Position numbers and translations under genes: made by a program
Source of the DNA: Ceratorhiza oryzae-sativae
Lineage: Eukaryota > Basidiomycota > Agaricomycetes > Cantharellales > Ceratobasidiaceae
Assembly: GCA_030998015.1 (NCBI GenBank)
Contig: JARWMV010000112.1
Span: 1 to 49,049 of the forward strand
DNA length: 49,049 bases
Direction: 5' to 3'
Shown: positions 27,677 to 36,875 of the stretch, in pieces
Layout of the letters: every line of letters starts with the position of its first letter
Numbering within the stretch: the first letter of the stretch is position 1
The notes under the pieces: generated by a model
The model's database searches: none
Seen by the model: the letters and a program-made list of their open reading frames with translations, nothing else
What the model was told of the DNA's origin: nothing

Positions 27677-28261
27677 AGATTTACTTGATTCTATACCAAT
27701 TATTGGAGCTGCCAAACAAATAAGTGTTTGTATTTCAGCAAAGTTAGAAGCAAAAGATAAATCATTAGTTAAAGATAAAGAATTAAGACAGTCGAGGTTA
27801 TTAATTAAAACTAGTCCTAAAACAGCCCATTGAGAGAGTGGGTTTATTATAGGGGAGGGGATTTTAGTTTGTAAATCATCTGCAGGACGTAGGTTATCCA
27901 AAGAAGTTTTTTGATCAGTAAAGTACAATACTCCGGATCCTATTTCCAATACAAATCCTATAGTAAGGATCCCAAAGAAAATAATAAGAATCCAAAAACC
28001 GTAAGAAGACACTTGGTATAAACTAACGCAGGCGGGATATATTAACAGAATTTCAAGATCAAAAATAAGGAACAATATTCCGACTAAGTAAAATTGCACA
28101 TGAAATGGACTTCGAGTTTGACCATAGATCGGAGAAAACCCACATTCATAAGCGGATACCTTAGAGTCATCTGGTCTGTGGACGGCTAATAAAAGATTTA
28201 AAGCCAATAGTATACCTGTTAAAACAGGAACAAATATAAACAGTAATAGTAAACTTGACAT
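27677..28261 (-). CDS. nad3: NADH dehydrogenase subunit 3 with open C-terminal extension
   Basis: Encodes the small complex I membrane subunit ND3. ATG is at 28259-28261, two bases after the nad2 stop codon, so the pair is probably co-transcribed. Hallmarks are [40 protein letters not shown] (the conserved Cys loop) and [13 protein letters not shown]. Family homology ends at about residue 120 (YFTDQKTS, about 27902), the usual length. The frame stays open to A element 27455-27676 through a further 75 residues, and GIY-YIG endonuclease 1 follows. This suggests a nad3-endonuclease fusion or a group I intron beginning near the normal stop; I cannot fix the true C terminus. Confidence 0.92.
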
Positions 28262-28263
28262 AT

Positions 28264-31200
28264 TTAGATATTATACATTGATAGAGCAAGTAGTTGAATG
28301 CTATTTAGTACTAAAGTTGGTTTGATGAAGAATAAAATTATAGATAAAGTTAATGTAGCTATGACAAAGCTATGTGAATTTTGAATAATTGATTTATTCA
28401 TTAATTCGGCGTTGGCAAGAACTTTGTTCGCAATTGTTGAGTTTGTTGTAGTTGAATCTGTAGAAGCATCAAAAAAAATTACTCTAATAATTCTTAGATA
28501 ATATGATGCACTAATTACACTTACCACAATAGCTACTAGAGAAAGGAAATAGTATCCTGTACTCATTGATGCATAAAGAACTGATTGTTTTCCAAAAAAT
28601 CCTAATAGTGGTGGTACCGAATCTCTATTCGACCGGCGGGTAAATTTGATAAAATCCATTTAAATGTTCCCAAGTATGTTTATTCACGTCATATTTCAGT
28701 AAATGACTATACTCTATAACCTTATCTCTACCCTCTATTGTTTTATATTCTTTACTAATAGCTAATTCATGAATTTTCTCTAAATTAACTTGATAGAAAT
28801 ATTTATAACCGAATAGAGGATATTTATTTAAATATTTAAATAATTCTACTCTTGACTCCAATGTATCAGTTCTTACCCCAAAAGCTTTTTCTACATAATA
28901 AGATCTATCTCCGCGCGCGTTAGTTGCTGGTGGGACTTGTCCCACCAACCAACGTGAGCAATCGCAACCGTTTGCGATTGCTAGTGCGCGGCATAATATC
29001 GATATTTAGCCGCCGGCTGAAAATGACGAACGGTCGTCATTTTCTACGAGGGAATCTTTAGGATTCCCTCTAACGCCGGCGGACTATTACTTTTGTTTTA
29101 AATAAATCAGCTATTTCTTCCATTAAAGGAAAAATTGATTCATTTACACTGGGGTCTAATTTTCGAGTATAGATTTGTTTTTGTGTTAGTCTGAGGTAAT
29201 ACACTAAACCTATTAGCATACCTTTTTCATTTAACTTCCATGTAGAGTAGAAAGAACTATCAGCCTCCAACATACCAGATAACCATGGGGAATCTCTTAA
29301 TGGTGATTAATCTTTTCCTAATAAAGGAATTGATTCATTTCGGTTAAGATTCAACCAAGCAATTAGGCGGTGAAGAGCTTCTATTTTAGGAGTTCGCATA
29401 TGACCATTAATTAAATTTACTAATCTCAATAAGATATCTTGTTTTTTAACAACGAATCTACCACTTAAGCCATTAGATCTTGTGGCAATGTAACCACCTC
29501 CTAAAACAGATTGTATTTTTTTAATAAGGGGAAGATCTCTAATATCAAACCCCCGCTTAGGGTCATCCAGCATTGTATTTATATATAAATACATGCTGTT
29601 GACCCGAGGGGTTTGGTTATCGAGGCCGCGTTCGCGGCGAGGTATTGCGAGGTACCCTGGAACTTTAAGTTCCAGGGTACCTCGGAATCAGACGCCGCGC
29701 GCACGCCAGGGCCGCCTTGGCTTGATTATTGACCTTAAGGTCAATATGAGCCAAGCTTGCTTGGCTTAAGCCAGGGCGTTCGCAGGCGTGCACGGGTCAA
29801 AAGCTATTTCAATGTAAGGCACATTTTTAGTAGCTTTAGAGTCAACAGCATTTAAGGGGGTATAAATGGAGCCATCGCCTTCAATGAGTCCAGCTAGGTA
29901 TGAGCCTAAATGGTTGCTATTATGAATAGAATAATTTTGTTTATTTAAATTTGATATAGGAATTAGAGATAAAAGGATTAAATTATGGGATTCTGGGTTG
30001 ATCATATATCCAGAAATTTACTCGCTGGGAGAAATAGTTAGTTAGATAAATGGACTTTGTCTTCATTTTTGATAAAATGTACCATGTAAAGTCTCTGAAG
30101 ATTTTATTATGTCAATAATTACAAATCTTGCGAGTGATCCAATTCTAAGTGTTTTTACGATTAACAAAATTGTAACTTAGATTTAACAGACTTTCTCGCA
30201 TAGAATGATATTTTAAAGCAATAATCTGGAACTAACAAACTCTCAATAAGCCTGTACAAGCGCCGAATCAATTAGGTAGGCGATAAAGTAGGACTTTAGT
30301 GGCCCTGCCGGGATTTAACATCACGGGAGAAGAGTTGTGAAGAGCTTTAACTATTGCAGCTGGCATACCACATCTTACCAGCCATAGAGAAAAGACAAAT
30401 AGCAAAACGGGAGGGGATTGTTCCTGGGTTATATATTTCGGGGATTCATTATATCCGTTATTCAAGACGTTAATTGAATCAGGAATTTACGGGTGCGGAG
30501 CAGGCAATTCTTGAAGTGATAGAATATATTTATTTTTAAATACAGCATTTGAACGAGCATATTTTAAAATAGTATCTCCGCGCGCGTTAGTTGCTGGTGG
30601 GACTTGTCCCACCAACCAACGTGAGCAATCGCAACCGTTTGCGATTGCTAGTGCGCGGCATAATATCGATATTTAGCCGCCGGCTGAAAATGACGAACGG
30701 TCGTCATTTTCTACGAGGGAATCTTTAGGATTCCCTCTAACGCCGGCGGACTATTTAAATGTCTAGCTGCAACTCTTGAAGAAATAAAAGTTTGAATTAA
30801 TATAAAATCAATAGAATATAAAAAAACAGTTTTACCATTGGCCCTTTGAGAAGCATCTGCTACTAATTTTCGTCGGTCTTCTGTCCAACTGGCACTGATT
30901 TTTGCAATGACCTCCCAATGCGTTACCAAGCCTGTAAGGCCAACGTATTGGGAGGGCCATTACCCCCCCAAACAATGCAGCATAGCTGCATCAGTTTGGG
31001 GGGTCAATTGTTTCAAGAGCGAGTTTCGTACCTGTTCTTGCCTCTCTAATTTTATCTTTAGCCTCTTCAGAGTGTTTAAATTCTAAGGGATTCCCAAAGT
31101 TGGGGTGGCTAGAACCTTTTTTACTTTCACTCATTTTTTCAATAGCTTCAGTTGAGTGTTTGTAACCTGAAAGGTTACCTGCTGTTTTAAGAATATTACC

Positions 31201-34200
31201 CGTGCACGCCTGCGAACGCCTTGGCTTGCCAAGGCGGCCCTGGCTGCGTGCGCGCGGCTCGCCGCGAACGCGGCCTCGTTAACAATGCCCACGGGTCGTT
31301 GACCCTCCGCTTTAGCGGCTGAAATCTTGGGTTACACCTAAGATTTTAGCCGATAGAGCGGGGGCCCGCGCGCGTTAGTTGCTGGTGGGACTTGTCCCAC
31401 CAACCAACGTGAGCAATCGCAACCGTTTGCGATTGCTAGTGCGCGGCATAATATCGATATTTAGCCGCCGGCTGAAAATGACGAACGGTCGTCATTTTCT
31501 ACGAGGGAATCTTTAGGATTCCCTCTAACGCCGGCGGATATTCCGGAACTAATGAATCCATGTAATGTTGCTCTCTCATAAGGAGCAATTTACTATTATC
31601 TTTAATAGATAAAGAATCGTCAAAAATTATATACTCTAAAATTTCTAATGAAAAATTAGAGTGACCATATTTTAGAAGGGCTTTGGCGATAATCGTATTT
31701 GTTTTTTTTAAGTTAGATGGGTGATAATAGTTTAACATTCTTCGATCCAATTTCATACTTGAACCAATATAAGAATTACCATTAATATTGTTAACCCATC
31801 GATAAATTCCCATTTTCCCTTTATTTTCGGCTAAAATTTCTTTTCTCGATGACTGAGAATCAGAATAGATTCTTACTGGAATAATCGCAGCAATTAGAAT
31901 CTCTTCTGGTATGACTAAATTGTTACCAGCCATGGAAAACAAGCAGACGGCAAAACTTAAACTTAACACAGGTTGGTTGAAAAATTGTCCTTTAAGATCC
32001 GAAATTAGCTCAATGTCTGAGGTATTTTGTAAATTTACAGTATTTGATTTATTTTTATCTTGAGCTTTAGCCCCAAATATAACATACCCAAAGGCTAATA
32101 AAATAAAGAATGTATTAACATTAGTTAATGAATATTGAACAAGATAGAATAAAAATGATTCTAATGATTGTTCTGTGTTTATAGCCAAAGATAGAAGTAA
32201 GAACCCTACGTGAGAGATAGTACTATAAGCTAACAATCTTTTAATTTTATGTTGAGCTAGCCCAACAACTGTACCTATGATTAGTGAAAGAACTGAACAT
32301 ATTAATAGTAAATTTTTAAACACATAGAAATCTGCACCATGTGTGGCGCCTAAATCTGTTATAAATGCAGGCACTGATGCCTCAATTATAGGTAAACTTG
32401 CGATTATGGATCCACTTTGTAAATCTAATAAGAAAATTAAAATAGTAATTTTAGGCATAACTGTTAACCAAGTTGTAACTATTGTAGGTACATCATTATA
32501 CACGTCAGGAGCATCCTAAGTTCGAATATTTAATGCAGTGAATAATAAAGAGGGGGTTAGTTGTTAAAGATAATGAATTTTAATCTACAAACCTATTTTA
32601 TGTCGCATCATAGGTGGCATGTGCGGCGCTAATAAGTTTCCAAAAACACCCCCAAACATGTGCAGCTACGCTGCATTGTTTGGGGGTGGTTTTGGAAAAA
32701 CTTGGTTTTGGAAAAACTTGGTTTTGGAAAAACTTGGTTTTGGAAAAACTACCTTTACGGTGGTTTTGGGCCCTACGGGCTGTAAATCAGGTATTGAATA
32801 AGCGGGAATTATAATTCTGTAAACAGTTCCTCCTGTTTTTTGACTTGACTTGTAGCATTTTAAATTAAACTTATTATTTAAACCTTCAACTAAAAGTTCA
32901 ATTTCTGCTAATGAGAAAGAATCCGTACATAATACGGTATATTTGCAAGATTTATTCCAGCTACCGTCATCAGCTATTCAGTAAGCTAAAGCCAAAGGCC
33001 TCCCAATGCGTTACCAAGCCTGTAAGGCACGCCCTACGGGCCAACGTATTGGGAGAGCCTTTACCCCCCCCAAACAATGCAGCATAGCTGCATCAGTTTG
33101 GGGGGTCAAAGGTGTCAATAATTCCCCTATAGTGCTAGGAACTACCTTTTTGTTTGATATATAAAATAACCCATATAACTCGTTAAAGCAAGGCAACGTA
33201 TATGTGCTAAAAAGGATAGAACTATATATTTTACCAGTTTTATAACCCTCGAGAATCGATGTAGATTTGCCTTCGCAAATCATCGATTCTCGGCGAGGTA
33301 TTGCGAGGTACCCTGGAACTTTAAGTTCCAGGGTACCTCGGAATCAGACGCCGGCCGCGCTGGGACGCCCGAAAAGGTGACCCGTGCACGCCTGCGAACG
33401 CCTTGGCTTCCCCCCCCGTCACAGGTGGGAAGGGTGAATACCCTCCCACCTGTGATGGGGGGGAAGCCAAGGCGGCCCTGGCGTGCGCGCGCTCGCCGCT
33501 TCGCGGCCTCGATAACCACACCCACGGGGCGCAGCCCTAGTGCCCCCCAAACATGTGCAGCTACGCTGCATTGTTTGGGGGGCATCCACCCCCCAAATGA
33601 AGCAATTACGGGGCCTCTAAAATAGCTTTGCTATTTTAAGTGGCCCCTAATTGCATCATTGGGGGTCTACGGGCATCCATTCGGGCGTCCCAGCGCGACG
33701 GTAAGGTAAGCTTTTAGCAATTTTAGGGGCGCTTGGGCAATAGCTTTCGAATAAATCGTACAAATGAAGAAGATAAGCTTCATGAACAAGACCTTGTTTA
33801 AAAACAAATCTGGCTTTCCCGTACCGGAATCGGCCAAGAAGATCTCCCAGAAGTAAACCAACAAGAATTTCTTTCATATCACTAGGAAGTGAAAAAGCTT
33901 CTTGTTCTTTCTTAGTCAATCTTCGTGGTTTGATTGGCAGCATAGAAGAAAGTAAAAGCTGATACATTGTAATTTCATTAAATAGCTCACTAAAGACACT
34001 AAAATTGAAATCAATTAACAGAATATAAATCACCACTAATCCAATAAAATGGAGTATTAATAAATAATTGTAACATAATTGGAAATTGTTTAAGTAATAA
34101 TTCTTTGCCTTAAGACAAAACAAAATAAATTTTTATTTATATTTAAATTTGGCACTTTTCAAAGTACCAAGAGAGAAAAGAACAAGAAACAAATCTTGGA

Positions 34201-35380
34201 GGGATTCGATTAGCTACCTTGCAGACAAGGTTGACCGAATTAGACTACTAAAAATTGATGTTACCATCTCTTTTAGTCATTTTGGGCACCCTAAAATTTG
34301 TGGTTATTACTTAGACTAACAATTTTCTATTACATACCGTCGCGTTGGGACCGCCCGAATGGTTTCCAAAAACACCTCCAAACATGTGCAGCTACGCTGC
34401 ATTGTTTGGGGGTGGTTTTGGAGGTATAAAGCGCATTTCGGGCGTCCCCAGCGCGGCCGGCGCGGCCGAGAGTGCATGATTTGGTGTCCCATTGATGGGA
34501 CGCCAAATCTACATGCATTCTCGAGTGAGAGTTAAATACTCCCCTTGATTATTTTTCGAACATAGGTGGACTTTATCTTAATTTATTTACATAAATTTTT
34601 TACGTGAAGTCTCTGAGGGACGCTAAATTATTGCAGCCCTGCTGATTAACTCCAAGTAAGTGGTAAACTGATTGGAGTACTTCCAGCATATAGTAAAATT
34701 TCTCTGTCGACCAGAGGGCCTTAAGACCAGTTATGGAATGGTGCAGCAGCAACTTTAAATAAGAATCCAACACCTGTTAATACTAAACCTAATACAATAC
34801 CTTGTACTAAGTTGTGTCCTTCAGATACAGAAATTAAAGTAAAAATATTTTCTAAGTTAGTTAAACCTGTGTAAGTATAAATTAGACCGCTCCCTAATAA
34901 AATTAAACATGATGATAAACCACCAAGTAAAAAATATTTTAATCCGGCTGAAGTAGCTGATTCGGAGTCTCTATAGATACTTGCTAAAACATAAACAGCA
35001 AAAGATTGCAATTCAATACTTAAATACATTGAAATAAGATCACCACTGGAAATTAGTAAAGAACCCCCTAAAACAGTAAACAATATCACTAAAGAATACT
35101 CTTTAATTTGAGATGGTTCAGAAGGTGACCAGGGCATAAGAATTATAGCACCGAGTATATAAAATAATATTTCGATGCTTTGACTTATTAAAGTCACATG
35201 GAATAGACCACTAAAGATACCTACACCAGATCCAATTGACTGAATATAAACGACATTAAATGACAATGCCGCGGCATAAAATAAAGCTATAGATGCTATT
35301 CGATTTAATAATAAAGGAGATATTCGAAGAGAAGGTAGCGCAATGGCTATTATATAAGTTAGAATACAAGCAAAAAGCAT
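28264..35380 (-). CDS. nad2: NADH dehydrogenase subunit 2, three exons
   Basis: Encodes complex I proton-pumping subunit ND2. Exons are 35380-34726 ([20 protein letters not shown] to AAAPFHNW), 32511-31925 ([20 protein letters not shown] to AVCLFSMAG) and 28617-28264 ([17 protein letters not shown] to SMYNI, TAA). Joined length is 1596 nt, 531 codons plus stop. Splices rebuild FHNW-SPDVYND and [14 protein letters not shown], both canonical for the family; introns start after T and end with G. A degenerate 5' copy lies at about 5085-5425, and a displaced 10-codon fragment of exon 2 at 30377-30406. Confidence 0.94.
28911..29082 (+). mobile_element. Family A element (copy 20)
   Basis: Exact removal joins KTKVIV to DRSYYVEK in frame in the nad2 intron-2 LAGLIDADG ORF; no duplication. 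Confidence 0.95.
29547..29798 (-). mobile_element. Family B element
   Basis: TCAAA on both flanks; removal restores AFDIRDLPL in the nad2 intron-2 LAGLIDADG ORF. Confidence 0.95.
30377..30406 (-). pseudogene. nad2: Displaced end of nad2 exon 2 ([10 protein letters not shown])
   Basis: Thirty bases encode [10 protein letters not shown] against [10 protein letters not shown] at the real exon end, directly followed by group I intron sequence TAAGATGTGG. Sequence upstream is only weakly nad2-like. It lies between the stop of the GIY-YIG ORF and the second intron core. Confidence 0.7.
30578..30749 (+). mobile_element. Family A element (copy 21)
   Basis: Within the C-terminal part of the nad2 GIY-YIG ORF (RHLNS | DTILKYARS), off by one base on exact removal. 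Confidence 0.95.
30908..31015. repeat. E hairpin block
   Basis: CCCAATGCGTTACCAAGCC and AAACAATGCAGCATAGCTGC hairpins; splits the nad2 GIY-YIG ORF with CAAT on both sides. Confidence 0.82.
31198..31365 (+). mobile_element. Family B short form, composite
   Basis: Lacks the CCCCTGCCAAGACG hairpin found in three other composites. Confidence 0.9.
31366..31537 (+). mobile_element. Family A element (copy 22), B-short/A composite
   Basis: Right half of composite 31198-31537; removing the whole unit joins PEY to NILKTAG in frame. Confidence 0.95.
32688..32752. repeat. 16-bp tandem repeat x 4
   Basis: GGTTTTGGAAAAACTT repeated four times inside an E-type hairpin in the nad2 intron-1 endonuclease. 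Confidence 0.9.
32997..33109. repeat. E hairpin block with 12-bp nested insert
   Basis: As 30908-31015 but with ACGCCCTACGGG added at the hairpin tip. The insert is also present at 36177-36289, 41124-41239, 42432-42544 and 48830-48870. Confidence 0.82.
33379..33530 (+). mobile_element. Family B variant with swapped apical hairpin
   Basis: Apical arm replaced by CCCCCCGTCACAGGTGGGA/TCCCACCTGTGATGGGGGG. In the chain that splits the nad2 intron-1 ORF. Confidence 0.85.
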
Positions 35381-35420
35381 TAACCGTCGAGATTACCAAG
35401 CCTAGAAATCATAACTAATT

Positions 35421-35518
35421 CCAACTCTCTGATCGCGCCTTTAGGCGCGGCCTAAGCGCTGAGGACTCCTAAATTGGGGGTGATTTGCGCAGGCAAATCT
35501 ACACCCCCAATTTGGGGT
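35421..35518 (+). mobile_element. Family C element
   Basis: Forty bases upstream of the nad2 start codon. Confidence 0.9.
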
Positions 35519-36100
35519 TATGATCGACTAAAATAAAAGGCTCGCACTGGCAGTCTCTCAGGAGACACCGACACAGGCTGCTATAGGGTTGCTACCTGTG
35601 GCGGGATAGCCTAGCCATCCATTCCGTAGAGGTAAAGAGATTGGTCAGGTAACAGCCACACTCAATCATTGTGGCTGGGTGGGGAGGGGTTGAAGGTTTG
35701 ATTGTTCTTATTTTAAATGGTTTTTAAAGACAGCTAATATTACCGTCGACCCTTTCCCATAATGGATGGAAATGGACCCCCAATGATTGCAATGCGCGCC
35801 ACAAAACTTGTGGCGCCATTGACCCCCCACTTGGGGGGGCACTAGGGCCCAAAACCACCGTAAAGGTGCATTTCGGGCGTCCCCAGCGCGGCCGGCGTCT
35901 GATTCCGAGGTACCCTGGAACTTAAAGTTCCAGGGTACCTCGCAATACCTCGCCGAGAATCGAATGATTTGCGAAGGCAAATCTACATCGATTCTCGAGG
36001 GTGATTAAACTCTGTTCTAATCCTACGATTTATTCCACCAGCTACTCAGGGGCTGCCCCTGTCGTGGCTTACATTAATACATGCTACGACAGTGAAAGCA

Positions 36101-36142
36101 AGAAAAAAACTTTTAGTAGAAGTTAGCCTCGTAACTAAGATT
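36101..36142 (-). promoter_or_regulatory. 43-bp conserved motif (copy 3)
   Basis: Between the rps3 stop and nad2 start. Confidence 0.5.
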
Positions 36143-36357
36143 AAATCCAAGTACCTAATATGATCCCCTATTCAACGGCCTCCCAATGCGTTACCAAGCC
36201 TGTAAGGCACGCCCTACGGGCCAGCGTATTGGGAGTGCCATTACCCCCCCAAACAATGCAGCATAGCTGCATCAGTTTGGGGGGTCAACGGTTGTTGTGT
36301 AGCACACGCCACCATCCGAAAGGGGAGAGGCTTGAATTTTTATTTCTTATATTTATT

Positions 36358-36522
36358 ACCCGTGCACGCCTGCGAACGCCTTGGCTTGCCAAGGCGGCCC
36401 TGGCGTGCGCGCGGCTCGCCGCGAACGCGGCCTCGTTAACAATGCCCACGGGTCGTTGACCCTCCGCTTTAGCGGCTGAAATCTTGGGTTACACCTAAGA
36501 TTTTAGCCGATAGAGCGGGGGC
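36358..36522 (+). mobile_element. Family B short form, composite
   Basis: Intergenic; joined to A 36523-36694 at GAGCGGGGGC|CCGCG. Confidence 0.9.
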
Positions 36523-36694
36523 CCGCGCGCGTTAGTTGCTGGTGGGACTTGTCCCACCAACCAACGTGAGCAATCGCAACCGTTTGCGATTGCTAGTGCG
36601 CGGCATAATATCGATATTTAGCCGCCGGCTGAAAATGACGAACGGTCGTCATTTTCTACGAGGGAATCTTTAGGATTCCCTCTAACGCCGGCGG
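36523..36694 (+). mobile_element. Family A element (copy 23), B-short/A composite
   Basis: Right half of composite 36358-36694, intergenic between rps3 and nad2. Confidence 0.95.
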
Positions 36695-36875
36695 ATATTT
36701 AAGGCTGTAATTTAAATTAGATCGAAATTTGGGCTGACCGGGCCCTCTCCGGACTCCAATCCTCGCGTGCGTTCAGCGCTTAGGCCGCGCCTAAAGGCGC
36801 GATCAAAGAGCGCTGCCCAAGGGTCACGGTCGGGTTAGGAGCCCTTCAGGGCTGAAGCCAAAAACTTATTATGGG

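Larger units (their letters stand above)
28625..30005 (-). pseudogene. LAGLIDADG endonuclease in nad2 intron 2, interrupted
   Basis: Pieces: [20 protein letters not shown] (LAGLIDADG helix 1); [53 protein letters not shown], then an in-frame TAA (about 29307), [20 protein letters not shown] (helix 2); [42 protein letters not shown] 29547-29798 is flanked by TTTGA on both sides; removing it with one repeat gives AFDIRD. Removing A 28911-29082 gives KVIVDRSYY in frame. The TAA between LGKD and SPLRD suggests it is dying. Confidence 0.82.
28618..31924 (-). other. nad2 intron 2: two stacked group I introns at one site
   Basis: After SMAG (GGT) comes a GIY-YIG ORF (31924-30487). Then a second exon-like [10 protein letters not shown] (30377-30406) is followed by another group I core, with R-like CTTCAGAGACTTTACATGG at about 30081-30100, and a LAGLIDADG ORF (30005-28625). 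The 3' splice is ...TTCG|GTACCACC. This is most simply an older LAGLIDADG intron displaced downstream by a younger GIY-YIG intron carrying its own exon end. Confidence 0.75.
30487..31924 (-). pseudogene. GIY-YIG endonuclease with NUMOD3-like repeats in nad2 intron 2
   Basis: It continues in frame from nad2 exon 2 ([16 protein letters not shown]). The GIY-YIG core is [34 protein letters not shown], then [15 protein letters not shown] and [16 protein letters not shown]. After a composite element (31198-31537) come [20 protein letters not shown] and [17 protein letters not shown], typical NUMOD3 helix pairs. After an E hairpin (30908-31015), [19 protein letters not shown]; after A 30578-30749, [20 protein letters not shown], stop TAA at 30487-30489. 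The PEY/NILK join across the composite is in frame without a target duplication. Confidence 0.82.
32585..34123 (-). pseudogene. LAGLIDADG endonuclease in nad2 intron 1, interrupted
   Basis: Starts with a hydrophobic leader, then [19 protein letters not shown] and [20 protein letters not shown] (helix 1), [15 protein letters not shown]; after a long element chain (33240-33700), [20 protein letters not shown] and [13 protein letters not shown]; after an E block (32997-33109), [38 protein letters not shown] and [13 protein letters not shown]; after the 16-bp tandem block, [17 protein letters not shown] and TAG at 32585-32587. The TGA sits at the conserved Trp of LAYW. Confidence 0.83.
32512..34725 (-). 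other. nad2 intron 1 (group I)
   Basis: Starts CTTAAGGCCC after TGGT. Core pieces close to the 5' exon are ATTTTACTATATGCTGGAA, AATCAGCAGG (34638-34647) and CCTCAGAGACTTCACGT (34604-34622), very like the atp9 intron. Ends ...GGATG before CTCCTGACG. Carries a LAGLIDADG ORF. The unassigned stretch 34141-34330 has no recognised gene. Confidence 0.8.
35381..36875. other. rps3-nad2 intergenic region
   Basis: Contains C element 35421-35518, a structured unique block 35525-35700 with three hairpins (one stem cagccaca/tgtggctg), a B-derived chain (about 35820-36000), one 43-bp TTAGTTACGAGG motif (36101-36142), an E hairpin block (36177-36289), a B-short/A composite (36358-36694) and half of a C-type module (36770-36818). 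No gene recognised. Confidence 0.65.

Noticed and set aside
33280..33585. Minus-strand frame of 101 codons
   Set aside because: Consists of B and E repeat sequence; Arg/Ala-rich peptides of this kind recur wherever B occurs.
34190..34262. Possible tRNA (GGATTCGATTAGC, TTGCAGACAAGG)
   Set aside because: No acceptor stem and no consistent T arm in either strand.
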